DNA of 64,000 nucleotides from Paulinella micropora. Lineage: Eukaryota; Cercozoa; Imbricatea; Euglyphida; Paulinellidae. Shown piece by piece: positions 55,299 through 64,000 of the stretch (within the stretch, counting starts at the first letter, position 1; every line of letters begins with the position of its first letter). The translations under genes and the position numbers were made by a program. The stretch is taken from positions 15,001-79,000 of the forward strand of contig WBZZ01003746.1 of the NCBI GenBank assembly GCA_019918135.1, written 5' to 3'. The notes under the pieces are model-generated. The model saw only the letters and a program-made list of their open reading frames with translations. It ran no database searches and was not told where the DNA came from.

Positions 55299-56153
55299 CT
55301 ACAAGGCGCTGAGCTCTCTAGCTAGGCGCTGGAAAACAGTCCGTAGGCGCCGGTTGAGTTTGTCTTCCACTGCCGTCCAGTACAGGTGCTCGTAGCATCT
55401 GTAGAATTGCCAGGCTCTGTGGGAATTGTCCTCGTCAACGTGGAGCAGGTCGTCTTCCTCCAGTACCCCGGGGCTGTGGTATCCCAGCCACTCTTTCTGG
55501 AATTCCGCTTCATGGATGGTGGGGTGGTTGGCCAGGGCCTTGTGCTTCTGGCCCCGGCCGTCATACCATTCCTGCCATCTATGGAACGGGCATAGCAGGT
55601 AGATGAGGTTGTAGAGATCCCCGCGGCGGGCACGGGGTAGGCTCCGCAGAGCCCCCTTGGGCAGCGGATTATAGTAAGCAGGGGTCGGCAGGTAGTCGCA
55701 GACCAGCCGGACCACGTTCTTGTCCTCAATGTACGGATTCAGCCACTTGGCCACCGGTGCATGCAGGGTCCGCAGCTCCAGTGGCAGACTGGGCAAGAGC
55801 CAGCCGGCAGGCCTGTACGGGTCGGTAGGCGCGCTGAGCAGGGCGAGGTCCAGCAAGGAGAGCAGCGAGGCGTCCTCCGGTGGTAGGGCGGTAGCGGCCA
55901 GCTGGCTCCACGGGTAGGGCTTTATTGCCAGCCGTAGCCGCCGGTCGTTGACATCCAGCCCCTGGGTGGCCGCCTTGGTCAGCAGTGCGTACCAGTCGGG
56001 GTCCCGGTGCACGGGTCGGTCGGCGTCCAGCCGGGCCGGGTCGCAGGGGGCGGGAGTGTAGCCAGCCGGCGGGGCGAGCGCGGTCAGGCGGCCGCCGGGC
56101 AGGATGATGCGGCGGCGCTTGGTGGGGCGGGCGGTGGCGGCGGTGGCACCCAT
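55299..56153 (-). CDS. Unknown 284-aa protein, giant-virus-like region
   Basis: I chose ATG 56153 (context GCCATGG) over an earlier in-frame start. The protein opens MGATAATARPTKRRRIILPG with a nuclear-localisation-like KRRR. It continues through a leucine- and proline-rich middle (ASLLSLLDLALLSAPTDPYR) and ends in an aromatic- and acid-rich part (HRWQEWYDGRG, EEDDLLHVDEDN, RAWQFYRCYEHLYWTAVEDK) with a basic tail. GC-rich, intronless, divergent from the helicase gene with a 486-base spacer. I do not recognise a family. It looks whole. Confidence 0.5.
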   Translation of the reverse strand: MGATAATARPTKRRRIILPGGRLTALAPPAGYTPAPCDPARLDADRPVHRDPDWYALLTKAATQGLDVNDRRLRLAIKPYPWSQLAATALPPEDASLLSLLDLALLSAPTDPYRPAGWLLPSLPLELRTLHAPVAKWLNPYIEDKNVVRLVCDYLPTPAYYNPLPKGALRSLPRARRGDLYNLIYLLCPFHRWQEWYDGRGQKHKALANHPTIHEAEFQKEWLGYHSPGVLEEDDLLHVDEDNSHRAWQFYRCYEHLYWTAVEDKLNRRLRTVFQRLARELSAL

Positions 56154-56639
56154 GGCGGCAGAATTTCGACGCATTTTTCGGGAGTGCTTCCTAGGTTGGG
56201 CTAGGTCGGGATTATGGGGGTGGTTGGGTACCGTCCGTTACTCCCTTGGCTTGCTTAGGTCGAGGTCGCGACCCGCGCCGGTTGGCAGGTTCAGGCACGT
56301 ATTGCCTTTTTGTCCTACAAAAAAGGCAGTGATATGGGAAAAAAAGGCAGTCGTCGGCCCGGCAGACAGGAGCCGGCCGGACCAGCGGCGCGTGCCCGGT
56401 CGCACGCCTCGGCAGACCAGTTGTCGGCCTTGTCGAGCCTCAGACTTGGGTTCTCAGCGAACCCAAGAAGTCCCTGGAGCCGGAACGAACCCATTGCCAT
56501 TTTTGCCCCCACCACTGGCAGTGGTTGAATTCGCGAAAATTTACCGCGCCACAAAACACGCTAAATTTCCGCGAAAATTCCACTCGTGAAATTTTTTTAG
56601 AAACTTCTCGTGCACTGTGTTGTGTACAGGGTGTCCGCC
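56154..56639. promoter_or_regulatory. Divergent intergenic region
   Basis: It holds two AAAAAGGCAGT phrases (56324 and 56340), also found in every 253-bp repeat unit, and GCGAAAATTTACCGCGCC, related to AAAATTTACCGCAAAA beside the minisatellites. An AT-rich GTGAAATTTTTTTAGAAACT lies about 40 bases before the helicase start and may be its promoter. The shared phrases tie the repeats to this virus-like region. Confidence 0.45.
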
Positions 56640-59468
56640 ATGCCTAAGAAAGCCAAGAAAAAGAAGGGGAAGGACAAGGGCGATGGAGAGGAAGAGGAAG
56701 AAGAGAGGAAGATCGCGTTCTCTCTGCAGCAGCGCGTGAACGTGGAGCGTCTGCGACACATTTTTACCCTGGCACGCCTGCCGGTGGACGAGGCTGACAA
56801 TGTGAGCGCCATCCTCGAACTGTACAAGACGAGCCATGGGAGCGCGCGGATCGACTACATAGAAAGCAAGAAATGCGAGGGGATGAGGCTGTGGGGGGCG
56901 TGCGCGATTGGCTTGCGGAAAAAGTGGATCTGTCGCATGGTCGCGGGCGAGTACTACGAGTGGCTCGACATTAAGAACGCAGCGTGTACCCTGCTCACAC
57001 AGGACATGGCCAAGAATGGAATTGAGGTGCCCGCCTTGATCGCGCGTTACGTGCAGCCGGGCGGGAGAGAGGCTATGATCGCGGAGCTCTGTGCGCAGCT
57101 CGAGTGGGCGCACGACGATGCAGGGAAGAAGCGCGGCAAGGACGCGTTCTTGGCTGTCATCAACGGGAAGGGAGTGCAAGGCGACCCCGAGCTAAACTGC
57201 GAGATCCTACGGGAATGGAAGAAGAACTGGCAGAGCGTGTTGCCGCTGTTCGTGATGCTGGCAAGGTACGGCCCAATGTGGCAGGCGGTGCAACAACAAA
57301 CCAAGAAGTCCAACAAGGAAGCTACCTTCCTTTCCTACGTCTGGCAGAGCCTGGAGCGCAGGATCATGGAGACGGTGGTTGAGTACCTTCACTCGCTCAA
57401 GGAAGGCAAGAATAGGCTGTACAACGTGGGAGTCTGGAAGCACGACGAGATCGGGGTAGAGAGGAGGTGGGGCGAAGGCAAGATCATGACGGACGAGCTG
57501 GTCCAGCAGGTGCAAGAGCACGTCAAGCAGACGACGGGCTACGAAGTGTCCTTCCACTCGGACGACGGGAAGCCGACCGACGAGGACTGGGATCTGTACT
57601 ACGGCGAGCAGCACATCCACAAGCTGGCCAGCAACGAGGAGAAGTGCAGGCACGACCTTATAAAGCATGCCAGACGTTCCAGGGACATCCGCTTCGACGG
57701 GCAGGTGTTCGGCCCCCATGCGAGGATAGAGGGCGTCTTCTGCTTTATGAGCGAGGCGGAGGAGTACATGGACCGTGTTCTGGCCGACGCCGATTACTAC
57801 CACAGCGTCAACAAGGAGAAGCTCCTCAAGTGGTTCGTCGGCACTAGCCATCGCTTCTTCCCAGTCAAGCGTCCGTCGGAGATGCGGACTGACTGGATCA
57901 GCTTCAGGAACTGCACCTTCAACTCGCGCACTTTGGCCGTCCGCACCTGGGAACAGCTGCGCGAGAGCTCGGAGGCTGCTCCGTTCACTGACCACTTCTA
58001 CGACGTGGAGGTGGACATCGAGAAGATGATGAAAGCCATGTGCTTCGATGACGACATGACCCCCGAATGGCGCGACCTGCTCAGGTTCCAGCTGAGCAAG
58101 CCTATGTACGAGGTCTTCGAAACGCTGCTGGGCAGGCTCCAGTTTCCGCTCAGGGAGCGAGACAACTGGCAGGTGTTTCCCTTTATGTTGGGCGACGCGG
58201 GCACGGGGAAAGGAACTGTCATCCAGGTCCTCCAGTCGATGAAGCCCCCTGGCAAGGTAGCTTCGATTAGCAAGAACACGGAGAAGGGGTTCGGACTGTC
58301 TTCGCTGTACGACAAGGAGCTTATCGTGATACCGGACCTGCCGCTCGACTTTGCGAGCACGGTTGACCAGGCTACCCTGCAGAGCATGGTGTCGGGCGAG
58401 ATGGTCAACGTGCCAGCCAAGAACAAGATCGCCAAGAGCACATTGCTTTGGAGAACGGCAGTTATCGTGGCAGGCAACTACCTGTTCAACTACAAGGACG
58501 GGCAAGGCCAGTTGAAGCGTCGGTTAGCGCTGTTCCTGTATAACGAGCTCGTGAAGACGGTTGATTCTGGACTCGGGGATCGCATTATTAAGAACGAGAT
58601 GCCCTACATCCTGGCACGCTGCGTCGCCAGGTACAAGCGCGCAGTGGAAGAGCACCCACAAGCAGACTTTTGGGTGGACATCGCACCAGAGGAGCTGCGG
58701 CAGAACCAGAAATACGTGGAAAGCAGGACGAACGTGCTGGCACGTTTCCTCAACGAAGGCAGCAAGGACTACGGCGTTGTGTTCGAGAAGAACCATTTCA
58801 CGAGCTGGCAGGACTTCTCGCTAGCGGTCGACAAGTACCTGAAAGAAGACTGCAGGCTGCACAATGTGACCGTGGACGACCTGGGAGACACTGCGCTGCG
58901 CAGGTCCGAATACGAAGTTTATCGGGCACAGACGAACCAGGGCGTGGTCAAGAAAGACACGCGCGTAAATTACTGCGAGTTTTGTCCTCGGTCGACCAAG
59001 GAAGTCGGGCACATCTGTGACGTAGCGTGCGAACCAAAAATCTGTGGCTACGTCCGTGAATGTGGGCACACAGGCGTTGCGCGCGGCAGGAAGCACGGGA
59101 TCGTGCATATGCGCTTGCTTTCGCGCAGAGCCTACGACCAGAAGATGAACGGGGCGACGGAAGAAGAAGCTGCCGACGAAGACGGAGAGAGCGCGCAGGG
59201 GTCGCAGGGGAACGACAGGGAGTCTTTTGTACGGGCCATAGTGTCTGCTGGCGTGGTTCCTGATAAGCTAGCAGGCTATAAGATGTTTGATAGAGCGGTC
59301 GACAGAAGCATCAAGAGAGCACTGAGAGTGGCTGGCAAGCGCAGGAACAAGAAGGAGGAAGAGAGGGAAGAAGCGGGGCAGCGAAAGAACAAGAGGCAGC
59401 GCCTTGACGGGGCAGAGCACGTGACTGCTGACGCGAATGTCGAAAAAAAGGGTAGCTTGGATCAATAA
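56640..59468 (+). CDS. D5-like SF3 helicase (primase-helicase family), giant-virus type
   Basis: 942 residues from ATG 56640 (GCCATGC context). Lysine-rich start (MPKKAKKKKGKDKGD), then a long N-terminal region. WISFRNCTFNSRTL and a WRDLLRFQLSKPM stretch resemble the D5_N region. Walker A GDAGTGKGT is near residues 518-526, Walker B-like ELIVIPDLP near 560, sensor VIVAGNYLFNY near 608, and QLKRRLALF (arginine finger) near 624. A cysteine-rich NYCEFCPRSTKEVGHICDVA region follows, with more CxxC/H near 780-815, then a charged tail. D5 proteins unwind and prime DNA in Nucleocytoviricota. No primase motifs are evident. GC-rich, intronless, one uninterrupted frame. Confidence 0.75.
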   Translation: MPKKAKKKKGKDKGDGEEEEEERKIAFSLQQRVNVERLRHIFTLARLPVDEADNVSAILELYKTSHGSARIDYIESKKCEGMRLWGACAIGLRKKWICRMVAGEYYEWLDIKNAACTLLTQDMAKNGIEVPALIARYVQPGGREAMIAELCAQLEWAHDDAGKKRGKDAFLAVINGKGVQGDPELNCEILREWKKNWQSVLPLFVMLARYGPMWQAVQQQTKKSNKEATFLSYVWQSLERRIMETVVEYLHSLKEGKNRLYNVGVWKHDEIGVERRWGEGKIMTDELVQQVQEHVKQTTGYEVSFHSDDGKPTDEDWDLYYGEQHIHKLASNEEKCRHDLIKHARRSRDIRFDGQVFGPHARIEGVFCFMSEAEEYMDRVLADADYYHSVNKEKLLKWFVGTSHRFFPVKRPSEMRTDWISFRNCTFNSRTLAVRTWEQLRESSEAAPFTDHFYDVEVDIEKMMKAMCFDDDMTPEWRDLLRFQLSKPMYEVFETLLGRLQFPLRERDNWQVFPFMLGDAGTGKGTVIQVLQSMKPPGKVASISKNTEKGFGLSSLYDKELIVIPDLPLDFASTVDQATLQSMVSGEMVNVPAKNKIAKSTLLWRTAVIVAGNYLFNYKDGQGQLKRRLALFLYNELVKTVDSGLGDRIIKNEMPYILARCVARYKRAVEEHPQADFWVDIAPEELRQNQKYVESRTNVLARFLNEGSKDYGVVFEKNHFTSWQDFSLAVDKYLKEDCRLHNVTVDDLGDTALRRSEYEVYRAQTNQGVVKKDTRVNYCEFCPRSTKEVGHICDVACEPKICGYVRECGHTGVARGRKHGIVHMRLLSRRAYDQKMNGATEEEAADEDGESAQGSQGNDRESFVRAIVSAGVVPDKLAGYKMFDRAVDRSIKRALRVAGKRRNKKEEEREEAGQRKNKRQRLDGAEHVTADANVEKKGSLDQ

Positions 59469-59642
59469 AAAAAGATAAAACGTGTAAAACTTTAATAACT
59501 TTTCTTCCCGGGAAATTTTTTTATATTCTTACAAAAAAATTAATAAAACCCCAAAAAAAAAGAAGTGCCTGACATCAGCCAAAGAGAATTGAACTGGCGA
59601 CACGGTTTGTGCAGACGATAGTATTTTTCGTTTGGGCTAAAC
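59469..59642. terminator. Helicase 3' end and spacer
   Basis: CAATAAAAAAAGATAAAACG directly follows the helicase coding end and is a likely poly(A) signal. The rest is AT-rich, then AGTATTTTTCGTTTGGGCTA runs up to ATG 59643. Confidence 0.4.
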
Positions 59643-60011
59643 ATGACAGACACGACTAATAGGGACAATTCTGCCCTTTTTTGGGGCGGGTGCGTTCCGG
59701 CCAGACTGGCGGTGGCCGGCCTGGCCATCATCTACAAACCACAGCCCTGGCTGCAAGCACTGGCCGCAATTCCCGCGGCGGTTTGGCTGAGCGACGCCTT
59801 GCACGACAAGCAGACCGGGTTCTTCGGCGGAGAGGCCTGGTGGGCAGCACACCGAAAAACACATGGACTTTTGTGGGCCTCCTATGCAGCCACCGGCCGC
59901 GGCGAAATTTTGGCGGTCGACGCGCTCTTTGGGGCTTGGGTCGCGGTAAAACACGGAAAAAAAAGTTCTGAAGTCAGACTTGTAGAGGCCGATGCAGGTC
60001 ACGAAACGTAA
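59643..60011 (+). CDS. Small membrane protein conserved in giant viruses
   Basis: 122 residues, opening MTDTTNRDNSALFWGGCVPA, with hydrophobic segments at about 20-33, 38-50 and 75-85. It has the sequence GGEAWWAAHRKTHGLLWASY, then LAVDALFGAWVAVKHGKK. The pattern WW...R..HG.LY..(F/Y)A, followed by a D...G......H ending, is one I associate with a small membrane protein found in many Nucleocytoviricota genomes. Its function is unknown. The last 20 bases overlap the start of the ribonucleotide reductase gene. It looks whole. Confidence 0.5.
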   Translation: MTDTTNRDNSALFWGGCVPARLAVAGLAIIYKPQPWLQALAAIPAAVWLSDALHDKQTGFFGGEAWWAAHRKTHGLLWASYAATGRGEILAVDALFGAWVAVKHGKKSSEVRLVEADAGHET

Positions 60012-62238
60012 TGGAGCTCCGCAAGCCGTTTCGCTCGATAAGATTCTGGCGCGAGTTGCTAGCCTGTCCAGCGATCTCGGTGCCGTTGACCCCGTTCTTG
60101 TGTCCCAGCGCGTCGTGGCGGGCCTGTACGACCTCGTGCCGACGAGCGAACTCGACTCGCTGGCCGCGTCAACGTGTGCGTCGCTCGCGATTTCTCATCC
60201 GGCGTACGGAGAGCTGGGTGGTCGTCTCCTCGCCTCCAACCACTCAAAGCAGTGCCGCCGACCTTCAGCGCGCATGGAAAGCTTAGGCAGGGCATGGAGC
60301 CAGCTTACAGCATATTTGTGGACCAGAACGCCGGGCAGCTAAACGCCATGATCGAGGCCGCCGAGACATGCTGTATGACTATTTCGGTTATTCAACCCTG
60401 CTCAAGTCCTATTTGCTCAAAGACGCCAGGGCCGTGCATGTGAAACTGCACAATTCATGTGGCTTCGTGTGGCCGTTCACTTCACCGCCGCGAGTCCAAA
60501 GAGCCACTGAAATGCATCAAAGAGACCTATGACCTCATGTCATTGCAATTCTATACTCACGCGAGTCCAACATTGTTTAACAGCGGGCTGAGAAGAGCGG
60601 GCCAGCTTTCCAGCTGCTTCTTGCTCCGATCAAGGGCGACTCGCTGAGTGACATCTACGACACATCAAAACACTGCTCTTATCTCTAAAGGAGGGGCGGG
60701 ATTGGTCTGCATCTCGGCTGCGTGAGGGCAAGGGTCCTGATTCGCAGCACGGGCGGGCACAGTGACGGCGTGATACCCTTGTGCAAAGTGTTCAACGAGA
60801 CCGCTCGCTACGCAAATCAGGCGGAAGCGAAAGGGGGCGATCGCAGTCTACCTGCCAATTCATCACCCGATGTGTTTGAATGGTTGGAACTCAAAAGATC
60901 ACAGGTTCTGAAGAACTACGCGCCCGGACTTGTTTCTGGACTTACTGTCAATGACTTGTTTATGGAGCGTGTAGAACGGATGAACAATGGTCCCTATTTT
61001 TGCCCGGACGAAACGGGCGTAGGTGACCTGGACGCCTTCTATGGCAGGGAGTTTGAGTCCCAGTACACGCGGGCCGAGAGGATGGGCCTGGCGAGGCGCA
61101 CCGTCAAAGCGCGCGAGCTCTGGAGCGCTGTCTGCCGCGCACAGATCGAGTCGGGCGGCGTTCCCTACATTATGTACAAGGATGCAGTGAATACAAAATC
61201 AAACCAAAAAGCCCTGGGCACGATTCGCTGCAGCAATTTGTGCGCAGAAGTGGTCCAATACAGTTCAGGCGGCGAATGTGGCGAGCACAGTGTTTGTAAT
61301 TTGGCCAGTTTGGCGCTGCCAAGTTTGTGTCGGAGGACCGCAAGTCTTTGATTTCGAGCTGTTGCGGTCGTGCGTGCGTGTAGCCATCAGAAATCTCGAC
61401 ACTGTCATCGACATTACAGAACTATCCTACGGAGGAAGCCAGACGCAGCAACCTCTTGCATCGTCCTGTAGCGCTTGGTGTAAATGGTCTGGCTGACGCT
61501 TTTGCTCTGCTCAAGATGCCATGGGACTCAACAGAGGCACAGAAGCTCAATGCCAAGATCGCGCATGAGCTGTACTATAGTGCTCTCTGGGCCTCTTGCG
61601 AACTAGCACAGGAGAAGGGAGCTTACAAGAGTTTCGGCGGGTCTCCTGCTAGCCAAGGGCTCCTGCAGTTCGATCTGTGGCCCGGCAAGGCAGCAGCCAG
61701 ACGACCGCTGGGACTCGCTCCGACTGAGCATCACCAAGTATGGGCTACGAAACTCGCAGCTAATTGCCTACATGCCGACTGCCACGACCGCTCAGATCCT
61801 GGGTAATTTCGAGTCGTTTGAACCTCCCACTCGAACGTCTTTGTGCGTCGGGTGCTCTCTGGCGAGCACGTCGTATGGAACAAGCACTTGGTGCGCGAGC
61901 TAGAAGAGCGCGGGCTCTGGAACGAGCAGCTCAGGGCTAAAATCATTGCCGACGGTGGGAGCGTGCAAGGGTGCGACCTGCCCCAAGACATCAAAAACAT
62001 CTACAAGACAGTGTGGGAAATCCCCCTGCGCTTGCAGCTGCACTTGGCGGCCGACCGCGGGCCGTTCGTGTGCGGTTCGCAATCGCTCAATTTACACGTG
62101 ACGAATCCCACTGAACGCAGAGTCAGCAGCGCTTTGTTCTATGCGTGGCAGCTCGGTCTCAAAACTACGTATTACATACGAACCCAGGCCGCTAGCAAGG
62201 CCCTGGGACCGGCCGACTGTGCTGTCTGTGTAGCCTGA
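59992..62238 (+). pseudogene. Ribonucleotide reductase large subunit, virus-like (fossil, broken)
   Basis: Recognisable parts in order: ATP-cone start [83 protein letters not shown] with a following [30 protein letters not shown], and the C-terminal NIYKTVWEI...YYIRTQAASKA ending. These are the landmarks of class Ia RNR alpha, which makes deoxyribonucleotides. Giant viruses often carry their own copy. It is intronless and GC-rich like its neighbours. It is spread over several frames with a handful of breaks, so it is decayed. Confidence 0.8.
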
Positions 62239-62249
62239 ATCCTTTTTAA

Positions 62250-62999
62250 TTAAACAAACTCTTCCTCGATTTGCATGGCACTGGAGTCCGCTCCCGAGTC
62301 TTCCTTGAGCGACACGCCGAAGGCCTCTTCTTCGGTCAGGCTAATGTCCGGGTAAGGCAGACCTTCTGTGATCTTTCGCAGCTGGACTATCTTGAAGCCG
62401 AGCGACACTTTTTCCTGGCGCGAACACAACGTGGTCACCTGAATCAGGCATTTGACTACATCCCCCTTGGCAATCGACTGGTTGTCTCCCTCTCCTCCCA
62501 GGATCTTGGCGCCCGTCAGCGTGCAGCTCAGGCGAGCGGGCCACGCCCTGTCGCTCTTGGCGCTGGTGCGGGGTCGGGTACAGGCCTGGTAGTAAGACTT
62601 GATCTGTTCGTCTGTTTTAGCCAGAGGGCCGCTGCTTTTCACGGTGGGCAGCAGCTTGGACCTGGCCTGTACGACCAGTGCGCACATTCTTTCATCAATG
62701 GCCCTGAGGACCTGGTAGGCCTCCAACACGCTGGAATGGGTCATGGCCTCGCGGAAGGAAAGGTCGATCGTCACCTTCTTGGAGTCCTGGAAGCTCGAAG
62801 GGTCCCAGGCCACGACCAGCGGCGGCAGCAAAAGGGTCGGGGCTTTCCCCTCGTACACGACGTTGGCGAAAATAGAACCATATGCCGCGCGCGGTTCGCC
62901 TTTCAGTGTGATCTTCGGCAGGTCCTCGGCCGGGTTGAACTTGACCGCCAGCTGCTTGCCGCCATTCGCGCCCGCGCCCTTGATTAGTTGAACAGACAT
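62250..62999 (-). CDS. Putative ssDNA-binding-like protein of giant-virus type
   Basis: About 250 residues from ATG 62999 (MSVQLIKGAGANGGKQLAVK). It has GSIFANVVYEGKAPTLLLPP, a KVTIDLSFREAMTHSSVLEA segment, a central PTVKSSGPLAKTDEQIKSYY and a C-terminal KGDVVKCLIQVTTLCSRQEK, then an acidic EEEFV tail. The layout (Y.(S/A).IF.N..Y.G..P.L...P, then a basic middle and a beta-rich C-terminal part with an acidic tail) resembles a family of predicted ssDNA-binding proteins in giant viruses. That assignment is tentative. Convergent with the RNR gene and divergent from the clamp gene. It looks whole. Confidence 0.45.
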   Translation of the reverse strand: MSVQLIKGAGANGGKQLAVKFNPAEDLPKITLKGEPRAAYGSIFANVVYEGKAPTLLLPPLVVAWDPSSFQDSKKVTIDLSFREAMTHSSVLEAYQVLRAIDERMCALVVQARSKLLPTVKSSGPLAKTDEQIKSYYQACTRPRTSAKSDRAWPARLSCTLTGAKILGGEGDNQSIAKGDVVKCLIQVTTLCSRQEKVSLGFKIVQLRKITEGLPYPDISLTEEEAFGVSLKEDSGADSSAMQIEEEFV

Positions 63000-63159
63000 T
63001 TGACTTTTCTGTGCGTGTCTCACTAGCAGCAGCCGCTCCCTCCACTCGCCTTGATTTAAAGTGGCTCAATTCAAATCAGGAGGACCCAAAAAAGGAAATG
63101 GGTTGGAAGGGATTGGTCCTCTTTTTGCCTTTGCGCCCTCATTTTCCCAAACTCCGTCA
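63000..63159. promoter_or_regulatory. Divergent promoter region with inverted repeat
   Basis: TGATTT at 63052-63057 and AAATCA at 63073-63078 form a 6-bp inverted repeat around AAAGTGGCTCAATTC, between two divergent replication genes. It could be a shared control element. Confidence 0.35.
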
Positions 63160-64000
63160 ATGTCCCTAGTCTTTCTCTGGCGCACCAAGAGCGGCGGGCC
63201 TTCGTTCCGCCGGGCGATCGAGTGTCTGGCCCCGGTCCTGTTAGAGGCAAGGATTGACGCCTCGCCGACCGGCCTCGAGCTCGTCGGCGTCGCCGACGGC
63301 GTGAGCGCCGAGCTGTCTGTACCCTTTTCCGCCGAGGGGCCGAAGGCGACTATGTCCAATTTGGCTCTGGCAAGGTGCGCGCCGTGTTTTGCATCGACCT
63401 GAAGGAAGTGGCCAACTGGCTAACGCAGTACAGGCCCGAAATGACTTTGGAACTCTCGCTGGACAGCGACAACCAGTTGAACCTCAAGATGTACAGTGAA
63501 AGCAGGAGCTTCGAACACAACAGTGCCCTGTCCAACCTGCGCGTGCCGGCGGACATGGTCGCGATGGACGGCAACGCCACCAGGTGCGACCAGTTGGCCG
63601 ACGTGAGCTCGGCCGCGCTGTGTGCGGTGGCCAGGCACCACCACAAGACCAATTCGCACGCGCGCTTCTACGTCGCCGGCGACCGGCTGGTCACCGAGTC
63701 CTGTCTGCTCGACGTCTCGGAACAGCGCAAGAGCAGCACTTACCTGTCAGGGGTCGTTTCGCACACCGAAGTCGGGCGGCCCAAGATGCGTGCCGACCCG
63801 ACCGGCCAGGCAGGCGACGGGCTTTTCTATTCGCTGGACACAGTCAAGAAGATCCTCAAGGCCTCGAGTTTCCAGGAACGCAAGAAGGGGCGCGTGATGC
63901 TCGGGCTCAACAAGGACGGGCCGCTCGTGCTGGTGTTTAGCCGTGGTGCGAGCTACCTGAAATTTGCCATCATCTCGTCGAGCGCCGCTGCCGAAGAAGA
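63160..64000 (+). CDS. PCNA-like sliding clamp (partial at window edge)
   Basis: From ATG 63160 the product opens MSLVFLWRTKSGGPSFRRAI, then CLAPVLLEARIDASPTGLEL and VGVADGVSAELSVPF, matching the first PCNA domain (F..AIE.L..L..EA.......GL...(A/G)(V/M)D......L..P). Later parts include VRAVFCIDLKEVANWL, SYLKFAIISS and a polar AAEE close to the window edge. The clamp tethers DNA polymerase. It runs off the window and occupies adjacent frames, so it is probably decayed like the RNR gene. GC-rich. Confidence 0.6.

Noticed and set aside
57207-58505. 432-codon frame on the strand opposite the helicase gene
   Set aside because: Shadow of a GC-rich gene; it has no domain and the helicase motifs on + are decisive.
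59565-59640. tRNA-like stretch on the minus strand, with a TTCAATT loop-like phrase
   Set aside because: The T-arm does not make a five-pair stem with a seven-base loop, and I could not form a convincing cloverleaf. A tRNA scan would settle it.

Overview
This is eukaryotic DNA. It has spliced-looking host exons, LTR retrotransposons and very abundant microsatellites, and two different virus-derived regions sit side by side. I cannot name the species. The polymerase/capsid element is of the Polinton-like virus (PLV) and virophage type, best known from protists and algae, while the microsatellite load and Copia elements would also fit an invertebrate.

Layout: (1) 1-2.2 kb is host DNA. It holds the end of a DUF1917/UPF0696 (BLES03-like) gene on + and a MYND-finger exon on -. 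(2) 2.2-19.3 kb holds two tandem Ty1/Copia retrotransposons, both reading on the minus strand and both broken. The first carries an extra gag-like insert. The second keeps a primer site complementary to the anticodon region of initiator tRNA-Met, as in Drosophila copia. (3) 19.3-24.3 kb is host DNA with degenerate repeats, long (GA)n, (GATA)n, (TATG)n, (CTATAT)n and (TA)n tracts, and GC-rich islands that look like exons of a minus-strand coiled-coil gene. (4) 24.3-38.7 kb is an AT-rich PLV fossil. It has a packaging ATPase, an S74-chaperone fibre protein, small virion proteins, an adenain-like protease, penton, double-jelly-roll major capsid protein, a second large virion protein, an ExoX-C-type protein, a class 3 lipase and a protein-primed family B DNA polymerase. 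(5) 38.7-55.3 kb is non-coding repeat DNA, made more complex by a triplication. The block at 35379-41953 reappears at 48214-54791, and an inverted copy lies between them (41952-48216), a DUP-TRP/INV-DUP arrangement with 2-3 bp microhomology at both joints. (6) 55.3-64 kb is a GC-rich cluster of giant-virus (Nucleocytoviricota) type. It has an unknown 284-residue protein, a D5-like SF3 helicase, a small conserved membrane protein, ribonucleotide reductase large subunit, a putative ssDNA-binding protein and a PCNA-like clamp running off the end.

The PLV genes form a morphogenesis module (capsid, penton, protease, ATPase, fibre) plus a replication gene. The 55-64 kb genes form a replication and nucleotide module (helicase, clamp, SSB, RNR) of a different, larger virus. 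The most unusual observation is a family of short GC-rich palindromic modules in the PLV. They lie both between genes and in frame inside the protease, lipase and a small virion protein, similar in principle to Rickettsia palindromic elements. The virus-like parts are treated as fossils: most carry a small number of breaks, while the first polymerase copy and the helicase gene look whole.
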